Numbered from the stretch's first letter, positions 27,333 through 36,744 are shown. The stretch is 64,000 bases of DNA from an uncultured Spartobacteria bacterium (GCA_903919125.1 CAIXGS010000076.1:124001-188000), one strand, 5' to 3'. Notes: generated from the sequence alone by a model not told the origin. Numbers and translations: made by a program.

Positions 27333-27593
27333 ATGTCCCATCCACCCCAACTGACTCCACACCAGCTTCAGTCTCTTAACCTTTTCTGCCGCGCGGTTTC
27401 TTCTAGCAAGAACTTGCGCAAATGGTTCACGTCGTTGGGCTCACTGTCGCCCAACTTACGAATGAATGCGATTATGCAAATCACCACTGAAATGCGACGC
27501 GAGCAGGAGGATCTTACACTTATCGGAGCAATTTGCAGTCTATCAGATCATGACGTTTACGCGGCTGCAAAACAAGCAGTCGACGATCTCTAA
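27333..27593 (+). CDS. Small hypothetical protein (86 residues)
   Basis: An 86-residue soluble protein that is mainly helical (SLNLFCRAVSSSKNLRKWF, RMNAIMQITTEMRREQEDL, HDVYAAAKQAVDDL). I do not recognise the family and see no motif. It lies 54 bases upstream of the Tm-1-like gene on the same strand and could be co-transcribed with it. It is divergent from the ABC transporter. The start codon has no clear ribosome binding site. A real gene is likely from its residue composition and position. Confidence 0.6.
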   Translation: MSHPPQLTPHQLQSLNLFCRAVSSSKNLRKWFTSLGSLSPNLRMNAIMQITTEMRREQEDLTLIGAICSLSDHDVYAAAKQAVDDL

Positions 27594-27646
27594 ACGCTAC
27601 ACCCCGCGTTGCGCATTGAAGCCCATTGGCTTCAATATTTCCTTCT

Positions 27647-28891
27647 ATGGCCACCATCGCGGTGTTGGGAACCTTGGACACCAAGGGAGTGGAACATCAG
27701 TTCGTGGCAGACTGCATCAGCCGTCACGGACACCAAGCGCTGCTCATCGACGTCGGCACCGAGGGCGCGCCTCAAGTCAATCCGCACATTTCGAGGGAAG
27801 CGGTTGCCAAAGTGGCGGAAGTGGATCTCGCATCTCTAGGCGATGATCCAGCAATGGCGCATGATGCAATGAGCCTTGCAGCCCCAATCATTCTTTCAAC
27901 GCTATTTCGCCAAGGAAAGATACAAGGCGTCATTTCCTTGGGCGAGGGTGGTGGCACTGCCATTGCAACATCCGGAATGTGCGCGTTGCCCTTGGGCTTT
28001 CCAAAGCTCATGGTCTCCACACTGGCCAACGGAAACACCGCGCAATACGCCGGAGCCAAAGATATTGTCATGATGCCGAGTATCGTTGATGTCGCCGGAC
28101 TCAACCGTATCTCACGCCCTATGCTCACCCGTGCCGCAGGTGCGATCTGCGGAATGGTTGAGGCTGCTCAAGCTGAAAACGGGGCTCAGGACCGGCCTTT
28201 AATTTTCGCAACCGTGTTCGGCAACACTACCAGTGGAGTAAGCCACGCGCGCAGCATTTTGGAGGGAGCCGGTTACGAGATTATCACGTTCCATGCTACA
28301 GGAGTTGGCGGTCGCGCCATGGAGGCTCTCCTCGAAACCGGCGTCGCAGCTGGTGTCCTCGATTTCACCACAACCGAGTGCGCGGATGAAATCGTGGGCG
28401 GAGTACTTTCCGCAGGGCCCACCCGTTTGGAGGCCGCAGCCAAATCCGGAACCCCGGCAATAGTGACACTGGGATGTCTGGATATGGTCAACTTTTTCGC
28501 GAAGGAGTCCATTCCTGCAAAGTTCCGTGACCGCACACTGTATGAGCACAATCCCCAAGTCACGCTCATGCGCACCAACGAGCAAGAAGCGGCGGCTATT
28601 GGCACGGCGATGGCGCAGCGCATCAACCAATCTATCGGACCCGTTAGCGTTCTATTGCCACTTAAAGGAGTTAGTGCCATCAGCGGTCCAGGCTATATAT
28701 TCCATGATCCGAAAGCTGACGAGGCACTCTTCTCAGCTTTGCGCAGCACCTTACGCAGCGACATCCCAGTGGTCTCGCGCCCGGAAAACATAAACGAACC
28801 CGCTTTCGCAGAAGCCTGCGCGAAAGAACTCCTCAAAAATATCGAGCAAAAAGCCTTGTCCGACCGCGAGCGGCGACGTCTGGGAGACTGA
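27647..28891 (+). CDS. Tm-1-like / UPF0261 family protein
   Basis: A 414-residue protein of the UPF0261 (Tm-1-like ATP-binding) family. The N-terminal block TIAVLGTLDTKGVEHQFVAD is the family signature; the glycine-rich SLGEGGGTAIATSG (about 103-116) and the central segment FATVFGNTTSGVSHAR follow. The tomato Tm-1 protein binds a viral replicase and its N-terminal domain binds ATP; the bacterial role is not established, though many homologues sit near catabolic genes. I use ATG 27647 because the signature starts there; an ATG at 27626 adds seven residues. The gene ends 11 bases from the convergent module B. Confidence 0.88.
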   Translation: MATIAVLGTLDTKGVEHQFVADCISRHGHQALLIDVGTEGAPQVNPHISREAVAKVAEVDLASLGDDPAMAHDAMSLAAPIILSTLFRQGKIQGVISLGEGGGTAIATSGMCALPLGFPKLMVSTLANGNTAQYAGAKDIVMMPSIVDVAGLNRISRPMLTRAAGAICGMVEAAQAENGAQDRPLIFATVFGNTTSGVSHARSILEGAGYEIITFHATGVGGRAMEALLETGVAAGVLDFTTTECADEIVGGVLSAGPTRLEAAAKSGTPAIVTLGCLDMVNFFAKESIPAKFRDRTLYEHNPQVTLMRTNEQEAAAIGTAMAQRINQSIGPVSVLLPLKGVSAISGPGYIFHDPKADEALFSALRSTLRSDIPVVSRPENINEPAFAEACAKELLKNIEQKALSDRERRRLGD

Positions 28892-28902
28892 CAACGCAAC
28901 TC

Positions 28903-31683
28903 TCAACGCCGAATGTGCAGCAACAACGGCGGACCCACTTGACCTCCGTCGCCTTTCGCTCGCAAAAAAAACGTGCGGTCGCAGTCTTGTACCCACTTGG
29001 CAGCAGTTACGAAAAATTCCCGCTCGGTTTCTCCCTCGGGAATGAGCAAACCGTTGAGTCCGACGTTATCGACATACACACCATGGGGGAGATTGCGCGC
29101 AGAGTCGTTTCCTCCCAATTCGATACGCTCCTTAAAGTTTAATCGCTCGGCTCGCACTCGCGCACTAATTGTTTCACCCGGACGCAGAGTAAATTCGACA
29201 GGCTTGCCCGCAGATGCTGAATTTCCGTTAGGCGCCAGAACCTTCACGGTAACCTTGGGTGCAAGACCAACTTGTATTTCACCTAATCCAGCGAAAGAGT
29301 GCCTGACAACCCGTCCGTTAATGGAGCCGCTAGCAACCAACCGAGTCCGAGCTCCCACTTCAGGGGTGGGCTTCGTGATGCCGGCCTCAGCATAAATGGC
29401 ACCCCACGCGAAGGTCTGCCCGGGTTCTATAAATAACGGTGTCGTCGCACTAAAGCCCGGAGGCAAATCGGCCACATCAACGCGGATCTCACCTTCAAAA
29501 CCGTCTTTGCGTTTGGCTGTTATTTGAAACTCCCTGCCGCTTCCGGGGCTCACCACGGGCTTTACACCGCTTGAAACGCTGACGGTAAAATCGGGCTGTG
29601 AACGGCGGCATAGCAAACGGTAAGCCGCATGGGCATCTCCAAAACCGCGCGCGTCGCTCATGCGCAATTGAAAGTCCGCCTCCTCGGGTGCTGTGAAATG
29701 AAGCACCGAATCATGACCTCCTTCACGAGAAGAATCGTCGTCGTTTTCGTACGGCAATCGGAAAACCGGCAATCCGTTGGAGGGCGGTTGGGCTCCAGGG
29801 GGAAGCGGACGAACCGTGTAGACTGGCTGTCCAAGAGGGTGCGCAAGAGCGGTGGTGTCGTAATAATTCTGACGATTGCCGAGGCCGGGATAAACCGTGA
29901 AGCCCGAGTCAGGACCGCTCGGATACATCCACAACTTAAAAACCTCTCCATTACAGTATACCAATTCGTTCAACTCCATCTCGGAGTAATGCTGGATCCG
30001 GAAGTCATTAGATGCCTCGGAATTTTTGCCCCGAAAGCTCAACCACGAGGAGCGGATCGCCTGCAAAGCAACCCGCTCAATCGGCTCACCCAAGGCGTTC
30101 CTTACTTCCAAGCGAGAATCCAATGTCGATTTTTCGCGCTCCGCAACCACCTCGAAAACCCAATTTTCTCCCTTTTGCGAATGGAAACGAAAAATGTCCA
30201 CATCCCCTGGGTGCCCGATTTCCCCACGGATTTCCGCCGGAATCTTAACCTCTTGGGCAAGCTCGGTAACGCCGTTGGGTTCGATCTCCTTGAGCACCGA
30301 GAGCGAAGTTGACTCGGAGGGAATGTCGCTAACAATTACGGTCTGTTGAGCCACGGCTGCAACTTCTGCGCGGGTCTGAGTCGGCAACACCAAAATGTCC
30401 AAAGAGCCGTCCATACGGGCTACCAGCAGGCGCTCTCTGTCGAGTATCTGCAGCGCAGTGACGTTGTCGGCTTGTGGAGGGTAATCCTCCAACAATTCGA
30501 GCGCGGGCAAGCTCCAAACCTTCAAGGAGCGATCCCACGCAGTGGTGACGAGGCGGTCTCCCGCGGCAGAAATACTCATTCGGTTGATTGCGGCTTCATG
30601 GGCAAACCTCGCCTCCAAGAGCGGGTTGATTTCAGATCGCTCCCTGCTTTTGAGTGCCCAAAGACGGATCCTTCGATCTGCAGCCACCGCCAACAACTGG
30701 TTGCCATCTGGGGTGAAACAAACATCAAACACCTCACCCTGCGGCTCCTTTAAAGTATCCAAGCGTTCTCCATCCCGAACCCTCCACACCTTGACGGTTT
30801 GATCACCGCTGGCACTCGCGAGTAACGACCCATCGGAGTTAAACGCGACTCCAAAAACCGCTCCATTGTGTCCACTCAGCGTGCGAAGAGGATGTCCCGA
30901 CTGCGCATCCCACAGCACAATCTTGGCGTCGTAACCAGCCGTGGCAACCAGACGCTCGTCTGGTGAAAAGCGCACGGTGTAAAGTAAATCAGTGTGGCTA
31001 CCTTCAAATTTTACTGGTGAATCCTTAGAATCCAAATGCCACACGCAAGCCGAGCCAGACCGGCCCGCAACGCCCGATCCAACGGCAAGCCGCTTTCCGT
31101 CCTTTGAAAACTCCAGCGAGGTAACTTTACCAGACAGACCACTCAACTCTCTGACCACTTTGCGGGTCGCCATCTCCATTAGCTCAACTTTGTGATACCG
31201 CCCGACCGCAAGAAAGCGACCGTCAGGAGAAGCAACAGCTGCAGTAACGGCACGCGAGGGTACCACGGGTAACGCCAAGTCTGGCACCGTAACAAGGGAG
31301 AGAATCGAAACATCGGGCGCACTCGGTCCAGGCGCACCTGCCTTCAACCAAGCCTCCAAAACACCGAGTTCTGCCTCCGTTGGCTGTGGCTCTTTCTTGG
31401 GCGGCATCGCGGGCTTGCCATTCCGAATCACCTTCTGCAGCAAACTTTGGCTTTTGGAGCCGTCCGGTAACGGAGAGCTGTGTTCACCCCCAGCTTTTAA
31501 AGATGCGTAAGTCTCCAAATTCAGTTCGCCTTCCTTCTCTTTCCCCCCGTGGCAACCGCAACAATAGTCGCGTAAAATCGGTGCCACATCGGCGTGAAAA
31601 TCAGGGACGACACCCAGCAGCTGCGGTGAGATCGAAAGCAAGAAACCGAGGATGCTCCTCAAGGGAAACTTTTTCATGAACAA
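28903..31683 (-). CDS. Secreted cytochrome PSCyt1 - WD40 - PPC protein of module B
   Basis: A 926-residue secreted protein, last gene of module B. Signal peptide 1-24, then a cytochrome domain with haem motif CCGCH at 41-45 and a possible Met ligand in AMPPKKE (about 93). A WD40 propeller of about seven blades covers roughly 140-460 (for example YDAKIVLWDAQSGHPLRTLSGH, quoted as DAKIVLWDAQSGHP). Around 480-560 lies a pre-peptidase C-terminal-like domain (ANGVTEL.. region with HPGDVDIFRFHSQKGE), followed by Ig-like beta domains to the end. It starts 24 bases after the DUF1549/DUF1553 gene. It probably acts in the periplasm or at the surface as a scaffold with a haem; the substrate is unknown. 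Confidence 0.9.
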   Translation of the reverse strand: MFMKKFPLRSILGFLLSISPQLLGVVPDFHADVAPILRDYCCGCHGGKEKEGELNLETYASLKAGGEHSSPLPDGSKSQSLLQKVIRNGKPAMPPKKEPQPTEAELGVLEAWLKAGAPGPSAPDVSILSLVTVPDLALPVVPSRAVTAAVASPDGRFLAVGRYHKVELMEMATRKVVRELSGLSGKVTSLEFSKDGKRLAVGSGVAGRSGSACVWHLDSKDSPVKFEGSHTDLLYTVRFSPDERLVATAGYDAKIVLWDAQSGHPLRTLSGHNGAVFGVAFNSDGSLLASASGDQTVKVWRVRDGERLDTLKEPQGEVFDVCFTPDGNQLLAVAADRRIRLWALKSRERSEINPLLEARFAHEAAINRMSISAAGDRLVTTAWDRSLKVWSLPALELLEDYPPQADNVTALQILDRERLLVARMDGSLDILVLPTQTRAEVAAVAQQTVIVSDIPSESTSLSVLKEIEPNGVTELAQEVKIPAEIRGEIGHPGDVDIFRFHSQKGENWVFEVVAEREKSTLDSRLEVRNALGEPIERVALQAIRSSWLSFRGKNSEASNDFRIQHYSEMELNELVYCNGEVFKLWMYPSGPDSGFTVYPGLGNRQNYYDTTALAHPLGQPVYTVRPLPPGAQPPSNGLPVFRLPYENDDDSSREGGHDSVLHFTAPEEADFQLRMSDARGFGDAHAAYRLLCRRSQPDFTVSVSSGVKPVVSPGSGREFQITAKRKDGFEGEIRVDVADLPPGFSATTPLFIEPGQTFAWGAIYAEAGITKPTPEVGARTRLVASGSINGRVVRHSFAGLGEIQVGLAPKVTVKVLAPNGNSASAGKPVEFTLRPGETISARVRAERLNFKERIELGGNDSARNLPHGVYVDNVGLNGLLIPEGETEREFFVTAAKWVQDCDRTFFLRAKGDGGQVGPPLLLHIRR

Positions 31684-31707
31684 TAATGTTAGCCCTTCCT
31701 CATTTCC

Positions 31708-34017
31708 TTAGTGCTGGAAAAGAAACTCGCGGCTTGTCAGAAGAGACCAAAATAAATCCTCCACCGATGCTCGGCGATCCGCCTCTGGAACCTCGGAAAG
31801 CAATTCCAAATAAACTTCTTTCTCATGCGCCGTGGGAGCTCTGCCAAGGCAGCGCAAAAAAGCCGCATTCACCAAAGCCGCATCGTCTTTTGGTTCAAGC
31901 AAGAGACCGCTCACAACACCCGTTGGTGCGGCGAGCTTACCATTTAAAGTCGTGCCATTCGCAAGATGGAGCGCCTGAATCACGCTCGGCTGGCTGGATC
32001 GCTCACACTCGCAGGTAATCTCGCGTTGGTTACGTCCAAACGCTTTAAGAAAATAAGACTTCACCGACGAATCGAACAATTGAAGCGCACGAGAACCCTT
32101 TGGATAGAACTCAGTCTTTTCGCTAGAGCCGTCACCAAGGAGGATTTCCGTGAAGGCCTCGGGCACTGCAGTGACACTGCAAATCGCGTCATTGAGGACC
32201 TCGGCGCCGAGACGTCGCGGATAATATCGTGAGAAATAGCGCGTATCCTCCCGATTACGCGGCAGAGGCTCACTGGAACGTTGATAAGCGGCGCTTTGAA
32301 GAATCAAACGCATCAGAGATTTCAGGTCGTAATGTTCTGCGACAAGAAACTCGGTGAGTGCCGCAAGAAGCATCTCGTTGGTAGCAGGGTTGGACGCGCG
32401 CAAATCATCCACAGGGTTGACGATCCCAATTCCAAAAAACCCCGCCCAGATTCTGTTGACTATGGCCCTCGTAAAATAAGGGTTTTGCGGCGCAGTCAAC
32501 CACGCGGCCAAGGCCTCTCGACGATCGACTCCCTCAACATCTTTTACCGGCACGGCATCCAGCGGTGCAGCCGGTTGCGCCCGGCCGGTGCGCGGCTGAA
32601 GGAGATCTCCAGAGGGAGCAGAGTACACGGTCCGAGCCCCATCACCGGATCGAGCATCTCCGCCCCAGCCCTTAGCACGAACCCGTGCGAATAGATTTGC
32701 GAAGGCGTAGTACTGATCGTTGGTCCATTTTTCCAGTGGGTGATTATGACACTTCGCGCAGTTAATCGAGAGCCCCATAAACGCCTGACTGACGTTCTCT
32801 GCCATCGTCTCAGGATCCTGATGTACCGCGTAAAAATTCGTCGCTCCCATCTCCATACTTCCCCCACGAGCCGTGACGACCTTACGAACCAAGACATCCC
32901 AAGGGACGTTTTTTTCCACTTCAGCTCGCAACCATTGCGCGTAAGTCTTGACTGCCGCCGGACGCAGATGCGCGCCGCTAATCAAAAAAAGATCCGCCCA
33001 ACGATAAGACCAATAGTCCGTATACTCATTGCTATAAAGCAATTGCTCGATTAAACTATCACGCTTTTTTGGATTAGAATCTGCAAGAAAAGCGCTTACC
33101 TTCTCCGGAGAAGGCAGGGCACCGGTCGTATCCAAGTAGGCCCGTCGTAAAAACGTCGCGTCGTCCGATGACCTCGATGGAACCAAGTTAAGCTCACGCA
33201 ACTGCGTGTTAATCGCTAAGTCGATAACGTTACGGTTCTCCCATTCCTGAGGAAACGGCAGAGACTCGGCCGCCGCATTTTTCTCCACGGGAAACGGAGA
33301 AGTGACGCGAGCTAAAATAATTCGACTGGAAAACCACGCGGACACCGCCCCTTCGCCATACCCCGTCACCTCCACTCCCCCATTTGGGTCACTCACGCGA
33401 AGAAGCGTTTCGTCTGTTGCCGTAAATCTGGTCCACCGAGTTACATCCTCAACCAAACCGTCAGCGTAATGGGCTAAGACTTTAAGCTGCGCCCTGTCGC
33501 CCTTCTTAAGGAACAACCTTTCTGGAATCACCTCAAGTCGCGCTAACTGCGCCTCCCCCGTTCTTGGCCCCTCCGCCCCAGCCGCGATCCACTCTGCCAA
33601 AATACGATAATCATCGGAGCGCGGATCCAACCGACGGCCGCCTTTGTGCGGCATCGCTGCGGTGGGTTTGGTTAAGAGCAAACTGTGCAGAGGATCGCCC
33701 GTTTCAATGCGACGTCCAAGGGCATCCCGAGTAATAATTAAATAATCTGCTGCAGAATCGTAGGCACTCAAGCTGAGGCGGAAGCCTCCCTTTCCTGCCA
33801 ATGCTCCATGGCAACCTCCAGTGTTACAGCCTGCCTTGGTGAGAATAGGAATGACGTGCCGCTGAAAACTCCAGCCCTCGGCGGGCGCGACCCGAGGAGT
33901 GGCCGACGGCGCAACTGGGTCGCTTGCGCCTGTAGTGACTACCGCATTTCCCTCTACCAAAGGATTTAATGCCCCAAACGAAAAAGACAAAGCCAGAAGC
34001 AGAAAGCGACGCATCAC
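31708..34017 (-). CDS. DUF1549-DUF1553 protein of module B with atypical haem motifs
   Basis: A 769-residue secreted protein with a signal peptide (1-24). The cytochrome-like region has CNTGGCH at 64-70, a CX4CH motif in place of CX2CH, followed by GALAGKGGFRLSLSAYD, which is the usual form in this subfamily. A bacterial Ig-like domain (about 160-240, ERLFLKKGDRAQLKVLAHYADG region) comes before DUF1549 (about 265-440) with a standard CAKCH at 420-424, and DUF1553 (about 510-765) ends the protein. It starts 3 bases after the DUF1501 stop codon. Function unknown; two haem sites are inferred from the motifs. Confidence 0.92.
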   Translation of the reverse strand: MMRRFLLLALSFSFGALNPLVEGNAVVTTGASDPVAPSATPRVAPAEGWSFQRHVIPILTKAGCNTGGCHGALAGKGGFRLSLSAYDSAADYLIITRDALGRRIETGDPLHSLLLTKPTAAMPHKGGRRLDPRSDDYRILAEWIAAGAEGPRTGEAQLARLEVIPERLFLKKGDRAQLKVLAHYADGLVEDVTRWTRFTATDETLLRVSDPNGGVEVTGYGEGAVSAWFSSRIILARVTSPFPVEKNAAAESLPFPQEWENRNVIDLAINTQLRELNLVPSRSSDDATFLRRAYLDTTGALPSPEKVSAFLADSNPKKRDSLIEQLLYSNEYTDYWSYRWADLFLISGAHLRPAAVKTYAQWLRAEVEKNVPWDVLVRKVVTARGGSMEMGATNFYAVHQDPETMAENVSQAFMGLSINCAKCHNHPLEKWTNDQYYAFANLFARVRAKGWGGDARSGDGARTVYSAPSGDLLQPRTGRAQPAAPLDAVPVKDVEGVDRREALAAWLTAPQNPYFTRAIVNRIWAGFFGIGIVNPVDDLRASNPATNEMLLAALTEFLVAEHYDLKSLMRLILQSAAYQRSSEPLPRNREDTRYFSRYYPRRLGAEVLNDAICSVTAVPEAFTEILLGDGSSEKTEFYPKGSRALQLFDSSVKSYFLKAFGRNQREITCECERSSQPSVIQALHLANGTTLNGKLAAPTGVVSGLLLEPKDDAALVNAAFLRCLGRAPTAHEKEVYLELLSEVPEADRRASVEDLFWSLLTSREFLFQH

Positions 34018-34020
34018 AAA

Positions 34021-35406
34021 TTAGGTAAAGAGTTCACGAATCGGTGCACGCCCGAGATCCACCAACGGAAAGGGCCTGCCCGCGGGTCCCGGTAGAAAAC
34101 TTTCGTAATCCAATCCAAGGCTATGAAAGACCGTCGCCACCAAATCTCCAGGCAGAACGGGCCGCTCAGCGGGGAAGCCACCCACAGGATCGCTCTTCCC
34201 GATGACACGCCCTCCCCTCACCCCGCCGCCCGCGAAGGATACCGTAAAGCATTGCGGCCAGTGATCCCGGCCACCGGCTGGGTTCACCTTTGGAGTTCGC
34301 CCAAATTCACTGAGAGCAGCGACCATCGTGTTCTGTAGTAGACCGCGCTGCTGCAAGTCTTCGATAAGCGCGGAATACGCCTGATCGTACATAGGACAAA
34401 CGACGTTCTTCATCCCATCGATGGAGGTGAAGGGCTTGGAACCATGGATGTCCCAAGTCGTCTCGCCGAATACCGTCAGGAAAGTATTGATGGTGATAAA
34501 GCGAACTCCACTTTCCACGAGGCGTCTAGCAAGCAAACAACACTGGCCAAATCGGTTGCGTCCATAACGATCACGCACCGCGTCAGTCTCCTTGGAGAGA
34601 TCAAACGCCGAACGAGCCTGCTCGCTTGTCATGAGCTGAAACGCCGCGTGAAAATTCTCATCCATCAAACGCGCATCCTCACTCGCCTCAAACTGCGCCA
34701 CGGATGATTCCACGACCTCGCGCATCCGCTGACGACGTTCCAACCGGACAGCTCCCATTAAGTCAGGCGGCAATAAATCCGGCACCTTAAAGTTCGGCAT
34801 CGAGGGATCCGCCATTAATGCAAACGGATCGTGCGCCTTCCCTAAAAAGCCACCCGCCTGACCGTTGGGAAGATTGCCTCCACCTCTGCCCATCAACTCT
34901 GGGAGCACGACGAAGGGGGGCAGGTCACCCTTCCTTCCAAGCAGATGACTTGCGACCGCCCCCATGTGAGGCGTCTGCACCCCGCCCGTAAACCTGCGCC
35001 CAGTTTGCATAATCTGCCACCCAGCATCATGAACGGCAGCTCCGTCGTGATGACAAGAGCGCACCAGTGAGAATTGATCCGCGATCTTCGCGTGAAGCGG
35101 CAGGACCTCCGAAATTTGTATCTCTGGAGACTTAGTCGAAATGGGACGAAACGGACCGCGTACCTCAGAGGGAGCATCCGGCTTCATATCCCAAAGATCC
35201 AACTGACTGGGGCCGCCCAAATTAAACAATAGAATACAAGCCCGCTCATCGTGGCCCGCTTTCACGGCGCCTCGCTCTTTGGCTGCGAGGTACTGGGGAA
35301 GAGACAAACCCAATGCCGAGAGAGCACCCACTTGCAGAAACTCACGGCGCTTGAGATGGCTTGTCCCACAAAGCCCAGCCTTGGATTCTGAGAGGAAATC
35401 GAACAT
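34021..35406 (-). CDS. DUF1501 protein of module B (Tat signal)
   Basis: A 461-residue DUF1501 protein, first gene of module B. The start at 35406 places a clear twin-arginine signal, KRREFLQVGALSALGLSLP (Arg20, Arg21), at the N-terminus; a longer in-frame reading exists but runs through the regulator's promoter. Family blocks are ILLFNLGGPSQLDLWDMKPD and SEFGRTPKVNPAGGRDHWP near residue 365, then PIRELFT at the end. The fold is that of alkaline phosphatase/sulfatase relatives; no substrate is known. It is divergent from the PAS-AraC regulator with 68 bases between the start codons, so that regulator may control the module. Confidence 0.92.
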   Translation of the reverse strand: MFDFLSESKAGLCGTSHLKRREFLQVGALSALGLSLPQYLAAKERGAVKAGHDERACILLFNLGGPSQLDLWDMKPDAPSEVRGPFRPISTKSPEIQISEVLPLHAKIADQFSLVRSCHHDGAAVHDAGWQIMQTGRRFTGGVQTPHMGAVASHLLGRKGDLPPFVVLPELMGRGGGNLPNGQAGGFLGKAHDPFALMADPSMPNFKVPDLLPPDLMGAVRLERRQRMREVVESSVAQFEASEDARLMDENFHAAFQLMTSEQARSAFDLSKETDAVRDRYGRNRFGQCCLLARRLVESGVRFITINTFLTVFGETTWDIHGSKPFTSIDGMKNVVCPMYDQAYSALIEDLQQRGLLQNTMVAALSEFGRTPKVNPAGGRDHWPQCFTVSFAGGGVRGGRVIGKSDPVGGFPAERPVLPGDLVATVFHSLGLDYESFLPGPAGRPFPLVDLGRAPIRELFT

Positions 35407-35438
35407 TCCCCGATTATGCTCAAAATGTCTGCGGATGA

Positions 35439-35468
35439 TTGCAGAGATACGCCATATTTTTGTATAAA
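35439..35468 (+). promoter_or_regulatory. Putative promoter of the PAS-AraC gene
   Basis: TATAAA at 35463-35468, preceded by TG, lies 6 bases before the ATG at 35475; a weak -35 TTGCAG is at 35439-35444 with an 18-base spacer. Transcription would start at or next to the A of the ATG, so the message may be leaderless. Inference from spacing. Confidence 0.45.
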
Positions 35469-35474
35469 CGCCGC

Positions 35475-36224
35475 ATGAGCAAAGACTGGTGGAGTACCGT
35501 TTGCAATCCGCACCAATGGCTGGACCTTTTTGATTCGCTGCCAAACGTGGTATTCTACACCAAGGATCTAAAGAGCCGTTTCATGCGGGTGAACCAAGCC
35601 AGTGCAGAATTTCACGGATGCGAAACTCCTGCGCAGATGGTGGGCAGAAGCGACACGGACTTTCACACTGCGCCGCTTGCGAGCCAATACATAGAAGAAG
35701 ACCAAATTGTTTTTGCATCCGGCGAACCGCTGAAAGGACGAATCTGGCTAGTGCCTGACGCACAGGGATTTCCTAGATGGTTTCTCTCCAGTAAATTTCC
35801 TTTGCGCAACGCTTCTGGAGCTGTCGTGGGACTCGCTGGAGTCATGTATGAGCACGATGGCAGCGCTGGTTCAGCCCACGAGCGACTCAACCCTGCGCTA
35901 AGTCACGTGCTAAAACACTATGGTGAGGTCGTCCATGTGAAAAATCTTGCAGCCATGTGCAATCTCTCCACGAGCCAGTTTCAAAGAGAATTCCAGCGCT
36001 GCTTTGGCATCACTCCCTCCGCATATGTGCAGGGTGTTCGTATGGTACAGGCGCGCTGGCGATTGGAACACACCAGAGACCCTGTAGGTACAATCGCTTT
36101 AGAGTCTGGATTTTACGATCAGAGCCACTTTACGCGTACCTTCACAAAAGTACACGAAATGAGCCCACTCGCCTTTCGGAAACGAGTGGAGTCCCGAGTT
36201 GCGCCTAGAAGCAGCTTTTCATAA
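35475..36224 (+). CDS. PAS-domain AraC-family transcription regulator
   Basis: A 249-residue cytoplasmic regulator. Residues about 15-125 form a PAS domain (LFDSLPNVVFYTKDLKSRFM, quoted to 20, then NQASAEFHGCETPAQMVGRS), a sensor for a small ligand, redox state or cofactor. Residues about 140-240 form the two helix-turn-helix units of an AraC domain, with CNLSTSQFQREFQRCFGITP and ALESGFYDQSHFTRTFTKVH. ATG 35475 is preferred over an upstream ATG because the latter reads through the promoter. It is divergent from module B, so local control of that operon is likely; the ligand is unknown. Confidence 0.9.
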   Translation: MSKDWWSTVCNPHQWLDLFDSLPNVVFYTKDLKSRFMRVNQASAEFHGCETPAQMVGRSDTDFHTAPLASQYIEEDQIVFASGEPLKGRIWLVPDAQGFPRWFLSSKFPLRNASGAVVGLAGVMYEHDGSAGSAHERLNPALSHVLKHYGEVVHVKNLAAMCNLSTSQFQREFQRCFGITPSAYVQGVRMVQARWRLEHTRDPVGTIALESGFYDQSHFTRTFTKVHEMSPLAFRKRVESRVAPRSSFS

Positions 36225-36270
36225 AATCCGGCAAACGAGGAAGTTCTGCGCAAACAGGCACACCGACCGA

Positions 36271-36726
36271 TCAGTCCTTCTTGCGGGCACCCGAAGAACT
36301 CGCCTCGGAGCAGGCTTCTGCCACACGCTCCAATAGCATTAAAAACGTCTCCGCCTCCGCTTCACTGAGACACTCGAGTACGCGCCCTTGTAGCGTCAAC
36401 GCAAGCGAATGGGCTTCGCTAAAAACTTCTCGACCATTGGGAAGCACCAACACTCGTTTAGATCTCCCATCGGATTCGTGAGGCACGCGCTCGAGAAGCC
36501 TTGCGAGTTCCATCCGCCGGACCGTCGCGGTAATGGTGTTCGGATCGCTGGCCATGCGCTCCGTAATTTCAGTTTGAGTTAATCCCTGGCCACCCGCCTC
36601 GGAGAGCCAGCGCAAAACCGTGAATTGATCTGGAGTAATCCCCAACGGGGCAAGGCGCTGGCGAAAAGCTTGGTTTAATGAAAACCAAGCCCTCCGCAAA
36701 AGTGGAGGTAAACGGCGAGTCGTCAC
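36271..36726 (-). CDS. MarR-family transcription regulator
   Basis: A 151-residue winged-helix regulator. The helix-turn-helix lies at about 52-75 (GQGLTQTEITERMASDPNTIT) and the wing includes LLERVPHESDGRSKRVLVLP with the conserved Asp-x-Arg (SDGRSKR). The family usually represses nearby genes and is released by small aromatic compounds. It lies 18 bases downstream of the flavin-binding protein gene and after lepA, all on one strand, so it is probably co-transcribed with them rather than controlling a divergent gene. Its target cannot be read from the sequence. Confidence 0.93.
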   Translation of the reverse strand: MTTRRLPPLLRRAWFSLNQAFRQRLAPLGITPDQFTVLRWLSEAGGQGLTQTEITERMASDPNTITATVRRMELARLLERVPHESDGRSKRVLVLPNGREVFSEAHSLALTLQGRVLECLSEAEAETFLMLLERVAEACSEASSSGARKKD

Positions 36727-36744
36727 ACAGAAAATCCCCTGACT

